A DNA stretch of 64,000 nucleotides from Planococcus sp. SK3692 (GCF_028890485.2 NZ_JARCHV010000001.1:1399698-1463697), one strand, 5' to 3'. Positions 16,017 through 26,094 are shown, counted from the first letter of the stretch. Translations and numbers: made by a program. Notes: a model not told the origin generated them from the letters alone.

Positions 16017-17897
16017 ATGTTGACTAAAAATCACCATCCATACCACCTGCTTGCCATCGCAATCATCGCCACTTGGTTGAAAACCTATGCCGTCTACCAA
16101 ATCGGGTTTTCTATCACGATTGATAACGCGATGCAGGAATTCATCTTATTTCTCAGCCCGCTGAGTTTCCTGCTGTTTGTCTATGGCGTCTCTTTATTCA
16201 TCAAGAAACCTAGGCTGCGCCATTTGTATGTGCTCGCTTTTGCCGCAATCAGCTCTATTGTGCTCTATGCAAACGTCGCCTTTTACCGCTTTTTCACGGA
16301 TTTCATCACCTTGCCGGTCCTGTTCCAGACGAATAATTTCGGCGATCTCGGATCTAGTGCAGCGGCGAGCATCTACTTCAGCGACATTCTTTATTTCACT
16401 GATGTGATCATCATCTTCTTGGCCATTAAGTTCCTCCCGGTCAAGGCAGTTCAAGCGAAAGTTCCTGCCGGTCGCAAATCTTATTTCGTGCTGTCGGCGG
16501 CTGTCCTGTTCTTGAATTTGGGGCTTGCTGAAGCGGAAAGGCCACAGCTATTGACGAGAAGTTTCGACCGTGAAATGCTCGTGAAAAACTTGGGCGTCTA
16601 TAACTACCATCTTTACGATGTCTATATCCAATCGAAATCCCAAGCCCAGCGCGCTTTTGCGGACAGCTCGGAACTCATCGAAGTGAACAGCCATGTCCGC
16701 ACCCATCAAGTTGAACCTTCAGAAGACATGAACGGCATCGCCGAAGGGAAAAACTTGATTGTCGTGACCTTGGAATCGATGCAAAGTTTCGCCATCAATG
16801 AACAGATGAACGGCGAGACGATCACGCCGTTCTTGAATAGCTTGACCGAAGACGAAGACACGATCTACTTCCCGAATTTCTATCACCAAACCGGGCTTGG
16901 TAAAACCGCTGATTCGGAGTTCCTGCTGGAAAACTCCTTATACCCGCTTGGCGGCAGCGCAGCCTTTTTCACGCACGCCGGGAACACTTACCATTCGATG
17001 GCAGAAAGACTCGGGGATAATGGTTACTCGACTAACGTCCAGCACGCCAATAACAAAAGCTTCTGGAACCGCGACATGATGTACGAATCTCTCGGCATTG
17101 ATGATTTTCTCGATATCCAGAGCTATGAAGTCGGTGAAGGGCAAGCGGTCAATTGGGGTATGAAGGATATCCCTTTCTTCGAGCAGTCCGTCCAGCACAT
17201 GACAGACATGCCTCAGCCTTTCTATAGCCGGATGATTACATTGACGAACCACCACCCGTTCACTTTGGACCCGGAAGATAAGCTGATTGAAGAATTCGAT
17301 TCAAATTCCGGGACGCTTAACCGCTATTTCCAGACGACGCGCTATCTTGATGAAGCGGTGAAAGAATTGTTCCAGGAATTGAAAGACAATGGCTTGTACG
17401 AAGACTCGATCATCGTTCTATACGGCGATCATTATGGCATCTCCGAAAACCACAATGCCGCAATGGCGCAGTATCTGGAGCGTGACATAACGCCTTACGA
17501 ATCGGCGCAGCTGCAGCGCGTGCCGTTCTTTGTGCACATCCCGGGATACGGCGAAGGTTATACCGATGAAGAGATCGGCGGGCAGATCGACATGCGCCCG
17601 ACCCTCTTGAACATGCTCGGTATCGATACAGCGACTGATGTCCAATTCGGCAGTGACCTGTTTGCCGAAGGCCACGAAGAGTTCGTCATCTTCAGGGACG
17701 GGCGCCTAGTGACCGAAGACTACGTCTATGCCGGAAACACTTGCTATGAAAATGGCACCGGCGAACCAATCGACCAAAGTCTCTGTGAACCATATATTGA
17801 AGAAGCCTTCGAAGAAATCGGCTATTCAGACGCTTTGATCAACGGCGACTTGCTGCGTTTCTATAATGAAGAGACCGGCAAGTTACTGGAACCTTAA
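16017..17897 (+). CDS. ltaS: Lipoteichoic acid synthase family protein
   Basis: 626 residues: five N-terminal membrane helices (about 8-170), a linker, then an extracellular sulfatase-fold domain. The catalytic threonine sits in GLGKTADSEF (near residue 298). Metal ligands are expected in VTLESMQSF (Glu) and YGDHYG (Asp-His). LtaS polymerises glycerol phosphate from phosphatidylglycerol onto the glycolipid anchor on the outer membrane face. Length fits LtaS (about 640). Start ATG with TAAGGAG upstream; the leader (15935-16010) could fold a small CCTAG/CTAGG hairpin. Several Bacillales carry paralogues (LtaS, YfnI, YqgS, YvgJ); which one this is cannot be told. Confidence 0.92.
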   Translation: MLTKNHHPYHLLAIAIIATWLKTYAVYQIGFSITIDNAMQEFILFLSPLSFLLFVYGVSLFIKKPRLRHLYVLAFAAISSIVLYANVAFYRFFTDFITLPVLFQTNNFGDLGSSAAASIYFSDILYFTDVIIIFLAIKFLPVKAVQAKVPAGRKSYFVLSAAVLFLNLGLAEAERPQLLTRSFDREMLVKNLGVYNYHLYDVYIQSKSQAQRAFADSSELIEVNSHVRTHQVEPSEDMNGIAEGKNLIVVTLESMQSFAINEQMNGETITPFLNSLTEDEDTIYFPNFYHQTGLGKTADSEFLLENSLYPLGGSAAFFTHAGNTYHSMAERLGDNGYSTNVQHANNKSFWNRDMMYESLGIDDFLDIQSYEVGEGQAVNWGMKDIPFFEQSVQHMTDMPQPFYSRMITLTNHHPFTLDPEDKLIEEFDSNSGTLNRYFQTTRYLDEAVKELFQELKDNGLYEDSIIVLYGDHYGISENHNAAMAQYLERDITPYESAQLQRVPFFVHIPGYGEGYTDEEIGGQIDMRPTLLNMLGIDTATDVQFGSDLFAEGHEEFVIFRDGRLVTEDYVYAGNTCYENGTGEPIDQSLCEPYIEEAFEEIGYSDALINGDLLRFYNEETGKLLEP

Positions 17898-17963
17898 TGA
17901 CGATATGGACCTGCAGCATAAGCGTGGTTGAGGTTTTACGACACACATTGGAATAGAAGCATG

Positions 17964-18001
17964 TAAAAAAACTGATTTCGTATGTCGAAATCAGTTTTTT
18001 T
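17964..18001 (+). terminator. Terminator after ltaS
   Basis: AAAAAACTGATTTCG and CGAAATCAGTTTTTT arms. Confidence 0.9.
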
Positions 18002-18024
18002 ATGCAGTAGATTGATTCTGAATC

Positions 18025-18056
18025 AAAAAAACCCTGCACACGCTTAGGCATGCAGG
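18025..18056 (-). terminator. Terminator after BCCT gene
   Basis: CCTGCA and TGCAGG arms followed on the minus strand by T7, 11 bases past the stop. Confidence 0.8.
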
Positions 18057-18066
18057 ATCTTCACAA

Positions 18067-19644
18067 TTATTCACTTTTCGTTTTCTGTTTTGACCGTTTC
18101 AAAGGCGTTTCCTTGTCTCTCACATTCGTGAGCCACGCACGGTCTTGGTCCATCATTTTCTTCGCCGAATAAATCATTAGGAAAGTGATGAAAATGATCG
18201 GCAAGCCCATCAAGCCGGAAACCACTTCGAGCGGTGCCAATCCGCCAATTCTCATGAGCACCAGTGAAATGACAGTGATGATGCCGGCAACCAGGATACG
18301 CAAAATTTTCGGCGGTTCATTTTTGCTCATATCAAGCGTGCTCGTATAGGCAGCAATCGTATAAGTCGTCGAGTCGAGCGTAGTGGTCAGGAAGACGAGC
18401 GCGACAATAATGAAAATCACAATTGCCAATCCGCCAAGTGGCAAGGTCGAAAGAATCTCAGGAATGACCGCCATCCGGTCTTCTTTCACCATATCCAAAA
18501 TTGGCAGTTCTCCCGTCAAGTACCGGTGGACGCCGAGCCCACCAAGAACGCCTGTCGCAATCCACGACAACAGCGTCGGCGCCAATAGATAGGTCATGAT
18601 CATCTCGCGGATGGTGCGCCCTCTTGAGATGCGGGCGGCAAAGACCGAATGCAGCATCGCCCATGTGGCGCTATAGGCAAACCAGAACACCGTATTGCTT
18701 TGCACATGCGACGCCGCACCTTGGTAAACGGAGTCCGTATTGAGTGAAAAGCTCAAGTAATTCGTGAACAGGGACGCGACGCTGTCCGAGAAATAATTCA
18801 AGATAAAGACGCCAGGCCCTGCCAATAGAATAAACAGCGTAAAGGCGCCCGCTAAATAGATGTTGAACGTACTGAGCCGTTTGATGCCTTTTTCTACACC
18901 GAGATAAGCGCTGATGGAAAACAGCGCCACCCAGACAATCGTGACGATGAGCGTCAACTCGAACGTTACGTCAATGTTCATCAACGCGGAAATATTGTAT
19001 GTGATGATCGGTGCGCCCAAGCCGAGCGTTACGGCAGCCCCTGTCATGATACTGAGCAAGAACAGAATATCGAGCAGGCGTCCTGCCCAGCCATCCGTCA
19101 ACTTATCGCCGAAAACCGGACGAGCCGCTTCACTCATACGCATCATCGGCTTTTTCTTGACGTGCAGCGTATAAGCCATCGCCGGGGCGATCATGACGAA
19201 AATCGCGAATACTTGGAAGCCCCATAAGAACATGCTGTAGGCATTGCCCATTAAAATCGATTCCGGTGAACCCGCGTCCATGCCGGCTGGTGGGTTGTTC
19301 GCCACGGATGTCCATTGCAGCATGCCCGTGCGCATGATCGTCGAACCGAGCCCCATGGCAATCAAAATGGATGCGTATTCGAATAAAGTCAAACGCGGCT
19401 TTTCTGCCGGGTCGCCGAGAACGATATCGCCGTATTTGGAATAGGAAAAATACAGCGCCGCCCCGACCAGGATAATGCCGTACCAAAGATAGCCCCAGCT
19501 GAATACTTCAACAATTGTCGTAAAAATCCCATTCAGCAATTCCAGTGAACGGCTTTCATAAAGCGCGAGTGGAACGCTGATTGCGATGATGATGATTAAA
19601 GCCGGAAGAAAAATCCGGTAATCGATCAAGCCTTTCTTTTTCAT
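18067..19644 (-). CDS. BCCT-family transporter, atypical subgroup
   Basis: 525 residues, twelve predicted helices, in the betaine/carnitine/choline transporter family (ARISRGRTIRE is the conserved amphipathic segment). The substrate-binding Trp box found in betaine carriers, as in the second BCCT protein of this window (YWAWWVSWAPF), is replaced by WFAYSATWAML. The glycine-rich segment MGMGLVFW is replaced by MGLGSTIMRTG. It is thus a BCCT carrier whose substrate is probably not glycine betaine. ATG start with GAGGGGG. Monocistronic. Confidence 0.85.
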   Translation of the reverse strand: MKKKGLIDYRIFLPALIIIIAISVPLALYESRSLELLNGIFTTIVEVFSWGYLWYGIILVGAALYFSYSKYGDIVLGDPAEKPRLTLFEYASILIAMGLGSTIMRTGMLQWTSVANNPPAGMDAGSPESILMGNAYSMFLWGFQVFAIFVMIAPAMAYTLHVKKKPMMRMSEAARPVFGDKLTDGWAGRLLDILFLLSIMTGAAVTLGLGAPIITYNISALMNIDVTFELTLIVTIVWVALFSISAYLGVEKGIKRLSTFNIYLAGAFTLFILLAGPGVFILNYFSDSVASLFTNYLSFSLNTDSVYQGAASHVQSNTVFWFAYSATWAMLHSVFAARISRGRTIREMIMTYLLAPTLLSWIATGVLGGLGVHRYLTGELPILDMVKEDRMAVIPEILSTLPLGGLAIVIFIIVALVFLTTTLDSTTYTIAAYTSTLDMSKNEPPKILRILVAGIITVISLVLMRIGGLAPLEVVSGLMGLPIIFITFLMIYSAKKMMDQDRAWLTNVRDKETPLKRSKQKTKSE

Positions 19645-19714
19645 CGAATCCCCCTCAATTATTTAATCCCTTTCTTGCCTTCCCGACAGTTTTACGCTGT
19701 AATCATAAAAAAAG

Positions 19715-19742
19715 AAAAAACTACACAGAAATGTAGTTTTTT
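19715..19742 (-). terminator. Terminator after the GNAT/PP-loop operon
   Basis: AAAAAACTACA and TGTAGTTTTTT arms about 90 bases past the acetyltransferase stop. Confidence 0.75.
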
Positions 19743-19834
19743 CAGAAGAAGGACTGGGGAATATCGTCATTTCGAGCACGCCTACGAGTATAACGAAGCT
19801 AGTTTTCTTGAGCAAGTAAAGCGATGCTCACTAT

Positions 19835-20830
19835 TCAATCATGGCCATGCGCCCATGAAATGCGTGGGTCGATCTGGCGCGACATCCGGACCATGACGGG
19901 CTGGAAACCCATCCGCGGCCAGAAATAGGAAGCCATTTGGTTTGGTGTATGCCAGTCGGCAAAAATATAATCATAGCCCTCTTTCTTCAATTCACCGAAG
20001 CAATGATTGGCCAGTGCGCGGCCGATGCCGCGACCGCGCATATCCGGGTTGGTCGAAGCAGCTGGCAGCTCGACGCAATTTTCGGGCGTCACCAAACTGA
20101 AAGGGTCCTCCTTGCGAAAATATACATGGAAGCCGGCAGCTTGTTCGCCTTGGTTAACAAGCCATAGATAGGCTTCTTTGTCTTCCGTCAGTGCCACATA
20201 GCTTTTCTGGACATTTTCCATCGTTTCTCTCGTGATTGGATGCCAAGAAGGTGCGGCTGCCTGATGGATGCTGTTCCACACCGCCATCTTTTTCAAAAGC
20301 GGCGCATCTGCTTGCGTACCGCGCCGAAATTTGAGTTCCGGCAACGAACCGTTTTTGGGTTCGTAATCATCCAGCGACAGGATTGCGTATTTCTGTTCGA
20401 AAGCGAATCCTTGGTCCATCCATTGCTCGAACACCATTTCATCTCCAAGCGGCGCCATCAACACATGATGGAAATAGCCATGCTTGACCCATTCTGCTCC
20501 AGCATCCGCATACAATAAACGCAACAGGCGCGGATGTTCGTGTTCGCTGATGGCGATCGATTCATAATCCATCCATACATAGCGTCCGCGATGGGCTTCT
20601 TCCTTGAATTCATAAACCAGGTATCCGATCACATCAATGCCGCGGACAGCGACCACTCCACTGACATAAGGGCGATCGAGCAATTTGCGGATGACAATCT
20701 CTGCCTCATCAATTTCCTCGAACTTATCCGGCAGGTACGGGAAAATCTTCCGCTCCCGTGCCTGGCGTTTTGAAAGCAATGCAGACATTTGGCGGATGTG
20801 CTTTTCTTCTACACTGATGATCTGAATCAC
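19835..20830 (-). CDS. Tandem-GNAT acetyltransferase
   Basis: 331 residues with two GNAT halves. The C-terminal half has the acetyl-CoA pyrophosphate loop NPDMRGRGIGRAL (about residue 260) and the typical YFWPRMGF ending; the N-terminal half is more divergent. GTG start with GGGGAG upstream, only six bases after the PP-loop ATPase gene, so the two are one operon. The pairing of a GNAT with a Dph6-like amide-forming ATPase hints at a common small-molecule or nucleotide modification, but nothing in the sequence names the substrate. Confidence 0.82.
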   Translation of the reverse strand: MIQIISVEEKHIRQMSALLSKRQARERKIFPYLPDKFEEIDEAEIVIRKLLDRPYVSGVVAVRGIDVIGYLVYEFKEEAHRGRYVWMDYESIAISEHEHPRLLRLLYADAGAEWVKHGYFHHVLMAPLGDEMVFEQWMDQGFAFEQKYAILSLDDYEPKNGSLPELKFRRGTQADAPLLKKMAVWNSIHQAAAPSWHPITRETMENVQKSYVALTEDKEAYLWLVNQGEQAAGFHVYFRKEDPFSLVTPENCVELPAASTNPDMRGRGIGRALANHCFGELKKEGYDYIFADWHTPNQMASYFWPRMGFQPVMVRMSRQIDPRISWAHGHD

Positions 20831-20836
20831 ATTCGA

Positions 20837-21499
20837 TCACTCCCCTGTTTGAAGTTTCACTTCAAGCATCGCATACTGGCCGTTGCGCACAACGTTTCCA
20901 AGTTCCACTGGCAGCGGTTCAACAAATATCGGACCGTCTATCAATGTGGTATGGAATTCTCCTTCCTCTCCGCAAGCATCGATGCCGAGTGCCTCCAGCT
21001 CTTCGATCAGCTCACGGGTGAAAACGCGTCCGAGAAACTCCTCCCCCACACGTGCAGTGTCCACTACTGTAATGACGGCTTTAAACTCTTCTTCGATCAG
21101 TTCTTCCAACAATGACCGACGGGCTTCTTGCCATAAGGGATGCAAGACATCAAGTTCTGCCTTTTCGCTGACTTTCACGACCCAATCAAGATGGTCCTGC
21201 AGGTCAATATCGCCGTACACACCCATTTCGATGCCTTGTTCTTTGAAATGCTGCAGATGGTGGATAAATTCCTTTTCATACCCTGACCAGTCAGCTTGGC
21301 CGATCACCAAAGGCAAGCCCATCCGTTCCGCCTGCGCTTCCAATATTTGTTTTTTTAGCCCGTGGGATTTTGAGCGTTCTCCATCTTCTTCAAACATGGT
21401 AAACAACGCGATCGGCACATGGCCTTGCTGAACCGCCCGATAAAATGCCAAAGCGGAGTCCTTACCGCCGCTCCATGATGTAATAAATGATTTCTGCAT
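20837..21499 (-). CDS. Dph6-related PP-loop ATP pyrophosphatase
   Basis: 220 residues. The PP-loop motif SWSGGKDSALAFYRA starts at residue 8, and the C-terminal EEGEFHTTLIDGP is the second family signature of the Dph6/MJ0570 group (PF01902). In archaea and eukaryotes Dph6 amidates diphthine on elongation factor 2. Bacteria have no diphthamide, so the bacterial members act on another, unknown substrate, presumably by adenylation of a carboxylate followed by ammonia attack. ATG start with AGAGGTG. First gene of a two-gene operon. Confidence 0.87.
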   Translation of the reverse strand: MQKSFITSWSGGKDSALAFYRAVQQGHVPIALFTMFEEDGERSKSHGLKKQILEAQAERMGLPLVIGQADWSGYEKEFIHHLQHFKEQGIEMGVYGDIDLQDHLDWVVKVSEKAELDVLHPLWQEARRSLLEELIEEEFKAVITVVDTARVGEEFLGRVFTRELIEELEALGIDACGEEGEFHTTLIDGPIFVEPLPVELGNVVRNGQYAMLEVKLQTGE

Positions 21500-21591
21500 A
21501 CTGCACCTCTTCTGTAATTTCTTGTGTCTTGCTTTTTCGTTTCCTTGTTCCCTCTACTTCTATTTCCTGCCGTCAAACTCCTTGTTCCACA

Positions 21592-21621
21592 AAAAAACAG
21601 CCGGGAAACTCCCGGCTGTTT
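21592..21621 (-). terminator. Terminator after fumC
   Basis: ACAGCCGGG and CCCGGCTGT arms followed by T7 on the minus strand. Confidence 0.9.
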
Positions 21622-21624
21622 GCA

Positions 21625-23007
21625 TTATTTTCCTACCATATTCTCCGGGCGCACCCATTCGTCGAATTGCTCCGCTGTTAAATGGCCGCTCTTGACTGCT
21701 GATTCTTTCAGCGTCGTGCCTTCGTTATGAGCTTGCTTGGCAATCGCAGCCGCTTTTTCGTAACCGATATGTGGGTTGAGCGAAGTGACGAGCATCAAGG
21801 AATTCTTCACATGGTTTTCGATGACATCCAAGTTCGCTTCGATGCCGATTGCACAGTTGTCGTTGAAAGAAACAAGTGAATCCGTCAACAGGCGGACCGA
21901 TTGCAGGAAGTTATACGCAATGACTGGTTTGAAGACATTGAGCTCAAAGTTCCCTTGGCTCGCTGCAAATCCGATCGCTGCGTCGTTACCCATGACTTGG
22001 GCCGATACCATCGTCAAGGCTTCGCTTTGCGTCGGGTTGACTTTCCCCGGCATGATCGAGCTGCCTGGCTCGTTAGCCGGAATCGTGATTTCACCGATGC
22101 CGCTGCGCGGTCCGCTCGCAAGCCAGCGCACGTCGTTGGCAATCTTCATCGCATCCGCCGCAAGTGCTTTAACCGCACCGTGCACATAAACCATTTCATC
22201 GTGGCTCGTCAATGCGTGGAATTTGTTTTCCGCTGAAGTGAATTCCGTGCCGACTGCTTCTGCGATGAATTCCGCAACATAGCCGCCGAATTTCGGGTCT
22301 GCGTTGATACCAGTTCCAACCGCTGTTCCGCCGATTGCAAGTTCCCGCATATGCTCGACGCTTTCTTTGATCATGCGCTCACTTTTCTCCAACATATGGC
22401 GCCAGCCGCTGATTTCCTGGCCTAAAGTAAGTGGCGTCGCATCCTGCAAATGCGTACGGCCAATTTTGATGACTTCGTCGAATTTTTTCGCTTTTTCATC
22501 CAAAGTCGCTTTCAACTTCTGGACCGCTGGGATCAATTGCTCCGTAACTGCTAGAACACCGGCAACGTGCATCGCTGTCGGGTATGTATCGTTCGAGCTT
22601 TGGGACATATTGACATCATCGTTCGGGTGAAGTTTTTCATCCGATCCCTGTTCCGCCAAGATTTCGTTTCCGCGGCGTGCCAATACTTCGTTCATGTTCA
22701 TATTGGACTGCGTGCCGCTTCCTGTCTGCCAAACGACGAGCGGGAAATGGTCGTTCCATTTGCCTTCGATCACTTCGTTGGCAGCTGTTTCGATGGCGCG
22801 CATTTTTGCGTCGGACATCTTGCCGAGCTTATGGTTCGCTTTCGCTGTCGCTTTTTTCAATTGAGCAAATGCCATGACTACTTCATGGGGCATACGTTCT
22901 GTTCCGATGGCAAAGTTTTGGACGCTGCGCTGCGTTTGCGCGCCCCACATTTTGTCAGCTTCAACTTGAATTTCACCGATCGTGTCTTTTTCTGTACGAT
23001 ACTGCAT
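21625..23007 (-). CDS. fumC: Class II fumarate hydratase
   Basis: 460 residues. Hallmarks of the fumarase/aspartase superfamily are all present: [26 protein letters not shown] and the signature [11 protein letters not shown]. It interconverts fumarate and malate in the citric acid cycle. The ATG at 23007 is preferred because GGAGTG lies six bases upstream; the GTG nine bases earlier is part of that ribosome binding site. Monocistronic and oxygen-stable (no Fe-S cysteines), as for FumC. Aspartase is the main alternative, but the substrate-loop motifs fit fumarase better. Confidence 0.95.
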   Translation of the reverse strand: MQYRTEKDTIGEIQVEADKMWGAQTQRSVQNFAIGTERMPHEVVMAFAQLKKATAKANHKLGKMSDAKMRAIETAANEVIEGKWNDHFPLVVWQTGSGTQSNMNMNEVLARRGNEILAEQGSDEKLHPNDDVNMSQSSNDTYPTAMHVAGVLAVTEQLIPAVQKLKATLDEKAKKFDEVIKIGRTHLQDATPLTLGQEISGWRHMLEKSERMIKESVEHMRELAIGGTAVGTGINADPKFGGYVAEFIAEAVGTEFTSAENKFHALTSHDEMVYVHGAVKALAADAMKIANDVRWLASGPRSGIGEITIPANEPGSSIMPGKVNPTQSEALTMVSAQVMGNDAAIGFAASQGNFELNVFKPVIAYNFLQSVRLLTDSLVSFNDNCAIGIEANLDVIENHVKNSLMLVTSLNPHIGYEKAAAIAKQAHNEGTTLKESAVKSGHLTAEQFDEWVRPENMVGK

Positions 23008-23087
23008 TCCATTCACTCCAATTCTTAGTCTTTAACTAGCTTCTCTTCTATTAAACACATTCCACTCGAAAAAAGCGACCCTTGCCA

Positions 23088-24587
23088 TTAAAATTCCCCG
23101 GTTTTGCTTGAGAAGAACGCTTCAATTATCGCTTCATCTGAATGGGGGATATACTCCCCTTTGATGATTTGTGCGCCGTTAATACAGCCGCTTGAAAGCA
23201 AAATGATGTCTTCTGGCCCGCTTTCTGCGAGCGCTTTTTCCACTGCCTGTTTGCGCGTCGGCGCCTTCAGCACTTTTTGCATATACGGCACAGTGAAACC
23301 TTTGATTACTTCCGAGACCACATCATTGGGATCGTTGTAACCCGGATGGTCGACTGTCACGACCAAGACATCGGCTTTTCCTTCAGACGCTTTCGCCATT
23401 TTCGGCATCTTGGCAAAATCACGGATGCCAATTCCGGCAATAAGCGCGATCAAACGACGATGCGGCAATTTACGGGCCTCCGTCAAGACTGCATCGATAG
23501 CGACTGGAGTATGGGCATAATCCAAAATGATGGTCCGTTCTTCAGGGCCCCTAATCACTTGAAAGCGCCCTTCCACTTGAGGCATATCGGTCAAGACCGC
23601 AATGATTTGGTCAATCGAATGCCCTGCATGCAGCGCCGTCGCAATCGCCGCCGTCAAGTTCGCGGCATTGTAATCGCCGAATAACGGGGCTTCGATGATT
23701 CGGACATCACCTTTATAATTCAATTCAAAACGCATGCCTTGAGCAGATGCGCTGTAATTCCCCCAAATGAGGTCTGCCCCGCTTGCCGGATTTTGGCTAT
23801 AGCTCAGTACCGGATAATCCGCTACCGCTAAAATGCCACCGCTTAAACCGGGATCGTCGAGATTGACGACTGCCGCTTTCGCGCGTTCGAACAACTTCAG
23901 CTTGGACTCGCGGTAATGTTCAAAAGTTTTATGGTATTCGAGATGTTCCTCGGATAAGTTCGTATGGATGGCTACGTCGAACACGATTCCTTCCACACGC
24001 TGCTGATCCAGTGCAGTCGACGACACTTCCATCGCGACTGCCTTTGTGCCAGCATCAACAAGCATGGAGAAAATCTGGTGGATGTCTGAAGCAATTGGCG
24101 TGGTCGGTGTGCTTTTCTCAAACGGCACTTTGCCTTCAGCTGTTTCAACACCCGTCGTACCGATAAACCCACAGGGCGTTCCCAGCAAATTTAATAAATT
24201 GCGTGCATAGGTAGCCGTCGTGGTCTTGCCGTTCGTGCCTGTCACGCCGATTTTAAACAAATCGTGCTGCGGCGAGCCGAAAAAGAAATCTGAAGTGTGC
24301 GCAAGTGCATTGCGCACATCCTCCACCAGCACAAAGCTGACAGTAGAATGACGCTTAGCTTGGTAGGACAAAATTTCTTCATTGGAACCTATGATAGCCT
24401 GCGCACCGTTTTCGATGGCAGGCTCTATGTAAAGATGTCCGTCTGTATTTTCTCCGATGACGCAAAAAAATGCAGAACCATTCCGTGCAGCCGAAGAGTT
24501 ATAGACAATCGCCTCAATGTCCGCTGACTCTGGCCCGAATGATTTTAATATGCGTACTCCGGGGATTTGTGCAAATTGCAACTTCAT
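23088..24587 (-). CDS. murE: MurE-family UDP-N-acetylmuramyl-tripeptide synthetase, divergent
   Basis: 499 residues from an ATG at 24587 (AGAGGAG seven bases upstream); a longer in-frame extension lacks a ribosome binding site. Three Mur-ligase domains: UDP-binding N-terminus, ATPase with GVTGTNGKTTT (near residue 108), and C-terminal domain. The Lys expected to be carbamylated lies in YRESKLKLF. At the amino-acid-selecting position, DAP ligases have DNPR; here it reads DHPGYNDP, and the usual KGHE motif near the end is SGCINGAQ. It therefore does not look DAP-specific. Planococcus peptidoglycan carries L-Lys, so it may be the lysine ligase or a specialised paralogue. It lies outside any dcw cluster. 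Confidence 0.82.
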   Translation of the reverse strand: MKLQFAQIPGVRILKSFGPESADIEAIVYNSSAARNGSAFFCVIGENTDGHLYIEPAIENGAQAIIGSNEEILSYQAKRHSTVSFVLVEDVRNALAHTSDFFFGSPQHDLFKIGVTGTNGKTTTATYARNLLNLLGTPCGFIGTTGVETAEGKVPFEKSTPTTPIASDIHQIFSMLVDAGTKAVAMEVSSTALDQQRVEGIVFDVAIHTNLSEEHLEYHKTFEHYRESKLKLFERAKAAVVNLDDPGLSGGILAVADYPVLSYSQNPASGADLIWGNYSASAQGMRFELNYKGDVRIIEAPLFGDYNAANLTAAIATALHAGHSIDQIIAVLTDMPQVEGRFQVIRGPEERTIILDYAHTPVAIDAVLTEARKLPHRRLIALIAGIGIRDFAKMPKMAKASEGKADVLVVTVDHPGYNDPNDVVSEVIKGFTVPYMQKVLKAPTRKQAVEKALAESGPEDIILLSSGCINGAQIIKGEYIPHSDEAIIEAFFSSKTGEF

Positions 24588-24692
24588 ATCGTAACTCCTC
24601 TTGAAGATAAATTTATGTGAATTTCTGATAATTTTACAGGAAAGCGCTATAGTGTTCCACAATTCGAGACGCTTTTTTAAAAAAATTATCGA

Positions 24693-25409
24693 TCAACTAA
24701 GAGGTTTGGCAAATTGCAGTGCATGAAAGCCCTTGACCATCTGGAAGCCGATTCCAACATATCCTTCTTTTAGTAATTCTTGCTGTTTTTGCAGATCGTC
24801 GATCGGTGCCGTGACTTGATTGCCGTAATCTGCATTCGGCTGCTCAAGATCTTTGACGAGGATATAGCGTTCTAGGCCATCGTACTTCTTCTTTAACGCA
24901 GCGATGTGCATATGCTGCGTAAATTTATCTTTCAGGCTCGGGATATTCATCGGTGCCACTGTGCAGGCCACGTAGCGGAATTTTTTCTCCAGCTTCTTCA
25001 ATTCCTTCATGACCACTTCAGCCAATTTTTGCTGAAGGCGGTTCCCTCTATAGTCGGGAGCGACAGCCGAAATTTCCTGATAAATCATATTGCCAAGTTC
25101 ATCTTCCGTGAGGCCAATATCACGCCCGAGATGCTCTTCGTCGATTTCAGGAACGAGCAATGCCCGAAAAGCCACCAGCTCACCTTCCACATATGCTCCG
25201 ACAATTAGCCCGTGATGATTCAAAATAAACAAAAATTCTTCGGTCGACAACGGCTGCAATGTATTTTTCTCTGGCAGCGAGTCAATGACCATTTGCTGAA
25301 CCCGTTCAATTTCAGCCAAATCCTCCAGGTACAGGCGCTTCATATACATTGGCACCTGTTTGTGCATGCGCACATTGGTCAGTGTACCTTCATATAGGCG
25401 GTCTTTCAA
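24693..25409 (-). CDS. GNAT-family acetyltransferase
   Basis: 238 residues. The acetyl-CoA binding signature is APDYRGNRLQQKLAEVV (about residue 122). It has a charged N-terminus and a C-terminal extension beyond the GNAT core. Probably TTG start at 25409, with GAGGGGG about nine bases upstream. Substrate unknown. Single gene between murE and a P-loop kinase-like gene. Confidence 0.75.
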   Translation of the reverse strand: MKDRLYEGTLTNVRMHKQVPMYMKRLYLEDLAEIERVQQMVIDSLPEKNTLQPLSTEEFLFILNHHGLIVGAYVEGELVAFRALLVPEIDEEHLGRDIGLTEDELGNMIYQEISAVAPDYRGNRLQQKLAEVVMKELKKLEKKFRYVACTVAPMNIPSLKDKFTQHMHIAALKKKYDGLERYILVKDLEQPNADYGNQVTAPIDDLQKQQELLKEGYVGIGFQMVKGFHALQFAKPLS

Positions 25410-25501
25410 AGCCCATTCCCCCTCATCTCTTTCGTACTATCAGAATACCATGTTCGCTATGTATCGTCTCCAAGTTTTTTCAATTGACTGTAAAATTGAA
25501 A

Positions 25502-26023
25502 CTATTTACCGACCTGCGTTAAAAAAGCCTCGATTTCCTTTTGTGTACGGAGGATATACACCTGTTTTTCAGGATACTTCATCATAAATTCTTCTATTAG
25601 ATGGTATTGTGATTTTTGCCGCCCGCGATAAGTCGTCACAATAAACTTGAGGAATTCGTAATCCAGCTTTTCAGGGCATCCTGGCGCCATATCCGGCCTC
25701 GCCTGTTTGCGGTATTGAATGCGCCTTTTCAATACACGCCATAAACAGCGCCAAAGCGGCAATTGCAATTGGATAAGTGTATCGCAAGCCACCAAGCGAA
25801 TATTGCCGGTACTGTTATAGTTTCCTTCGATCACCCAACGTGGCTCGTTCGCTAGCTCCTGTTGCGTGTCCCGAAATTCTTTTTCCTCTGCTTCAATCCA
25901 TCCAGGCTTCCAATAATACGCATCCAAATGATGCACAGGCAAATTGGCCACTTCGCCTAAACGTCTTGCAAACGTTGATTTACCAGCTCCCGCTGACACA
26001 CCGATCACCATAATCCGCTGCAT
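25502..26023 (-). CDS. P-loop NTPase, topology-modulation/adenylate-kinase-like
   Basis: 173 residues. Walker A is [10 protein letters not shown] at residue 8, followed by [15 protein letters not shown], the pattern of the small kinase-like proteins often called DNA topology modulation protein (FlaR-like). A Walker B-like segment and the arginine-rich lid [16 protein letters not shown] follow. Likely a nucleotide or small-molecule kinase; the historical FlaR name is not evidence for a DNA role. Transcribed divergently from the cold-shock gene. Confidence 0.8.
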   Translation of the reverse strand: MQRIMVIGVSAGAGKSTFARRLGEVANLPVHHLDAYYWKPGWIEAEEKEFRDTQQELANEPRWVIEGNYNSTGNIRLVACDTLIQLQLPLWRCLWRVLKRRIQYRKQARPDMAPGCPEKLDYEFLKFIVTTYRGRQKSQYHLIEEFMMKYPEKQVYILRTQKEIEAFLTQVGK

Positions 26024-26094
26024 CGATCCCCCTCCTATCCCTTTTCTTTCAACTATAACGAATGGCGGGAAAAAGAAGCAACTGAACTTAACCC

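Noticed and set aside
24588-24662. N-terminal extension of the MurE-like protein
   Set aside because: No ribosome binding site upstream, whereas AGAGGAG is well placed before the ATG at 24587.
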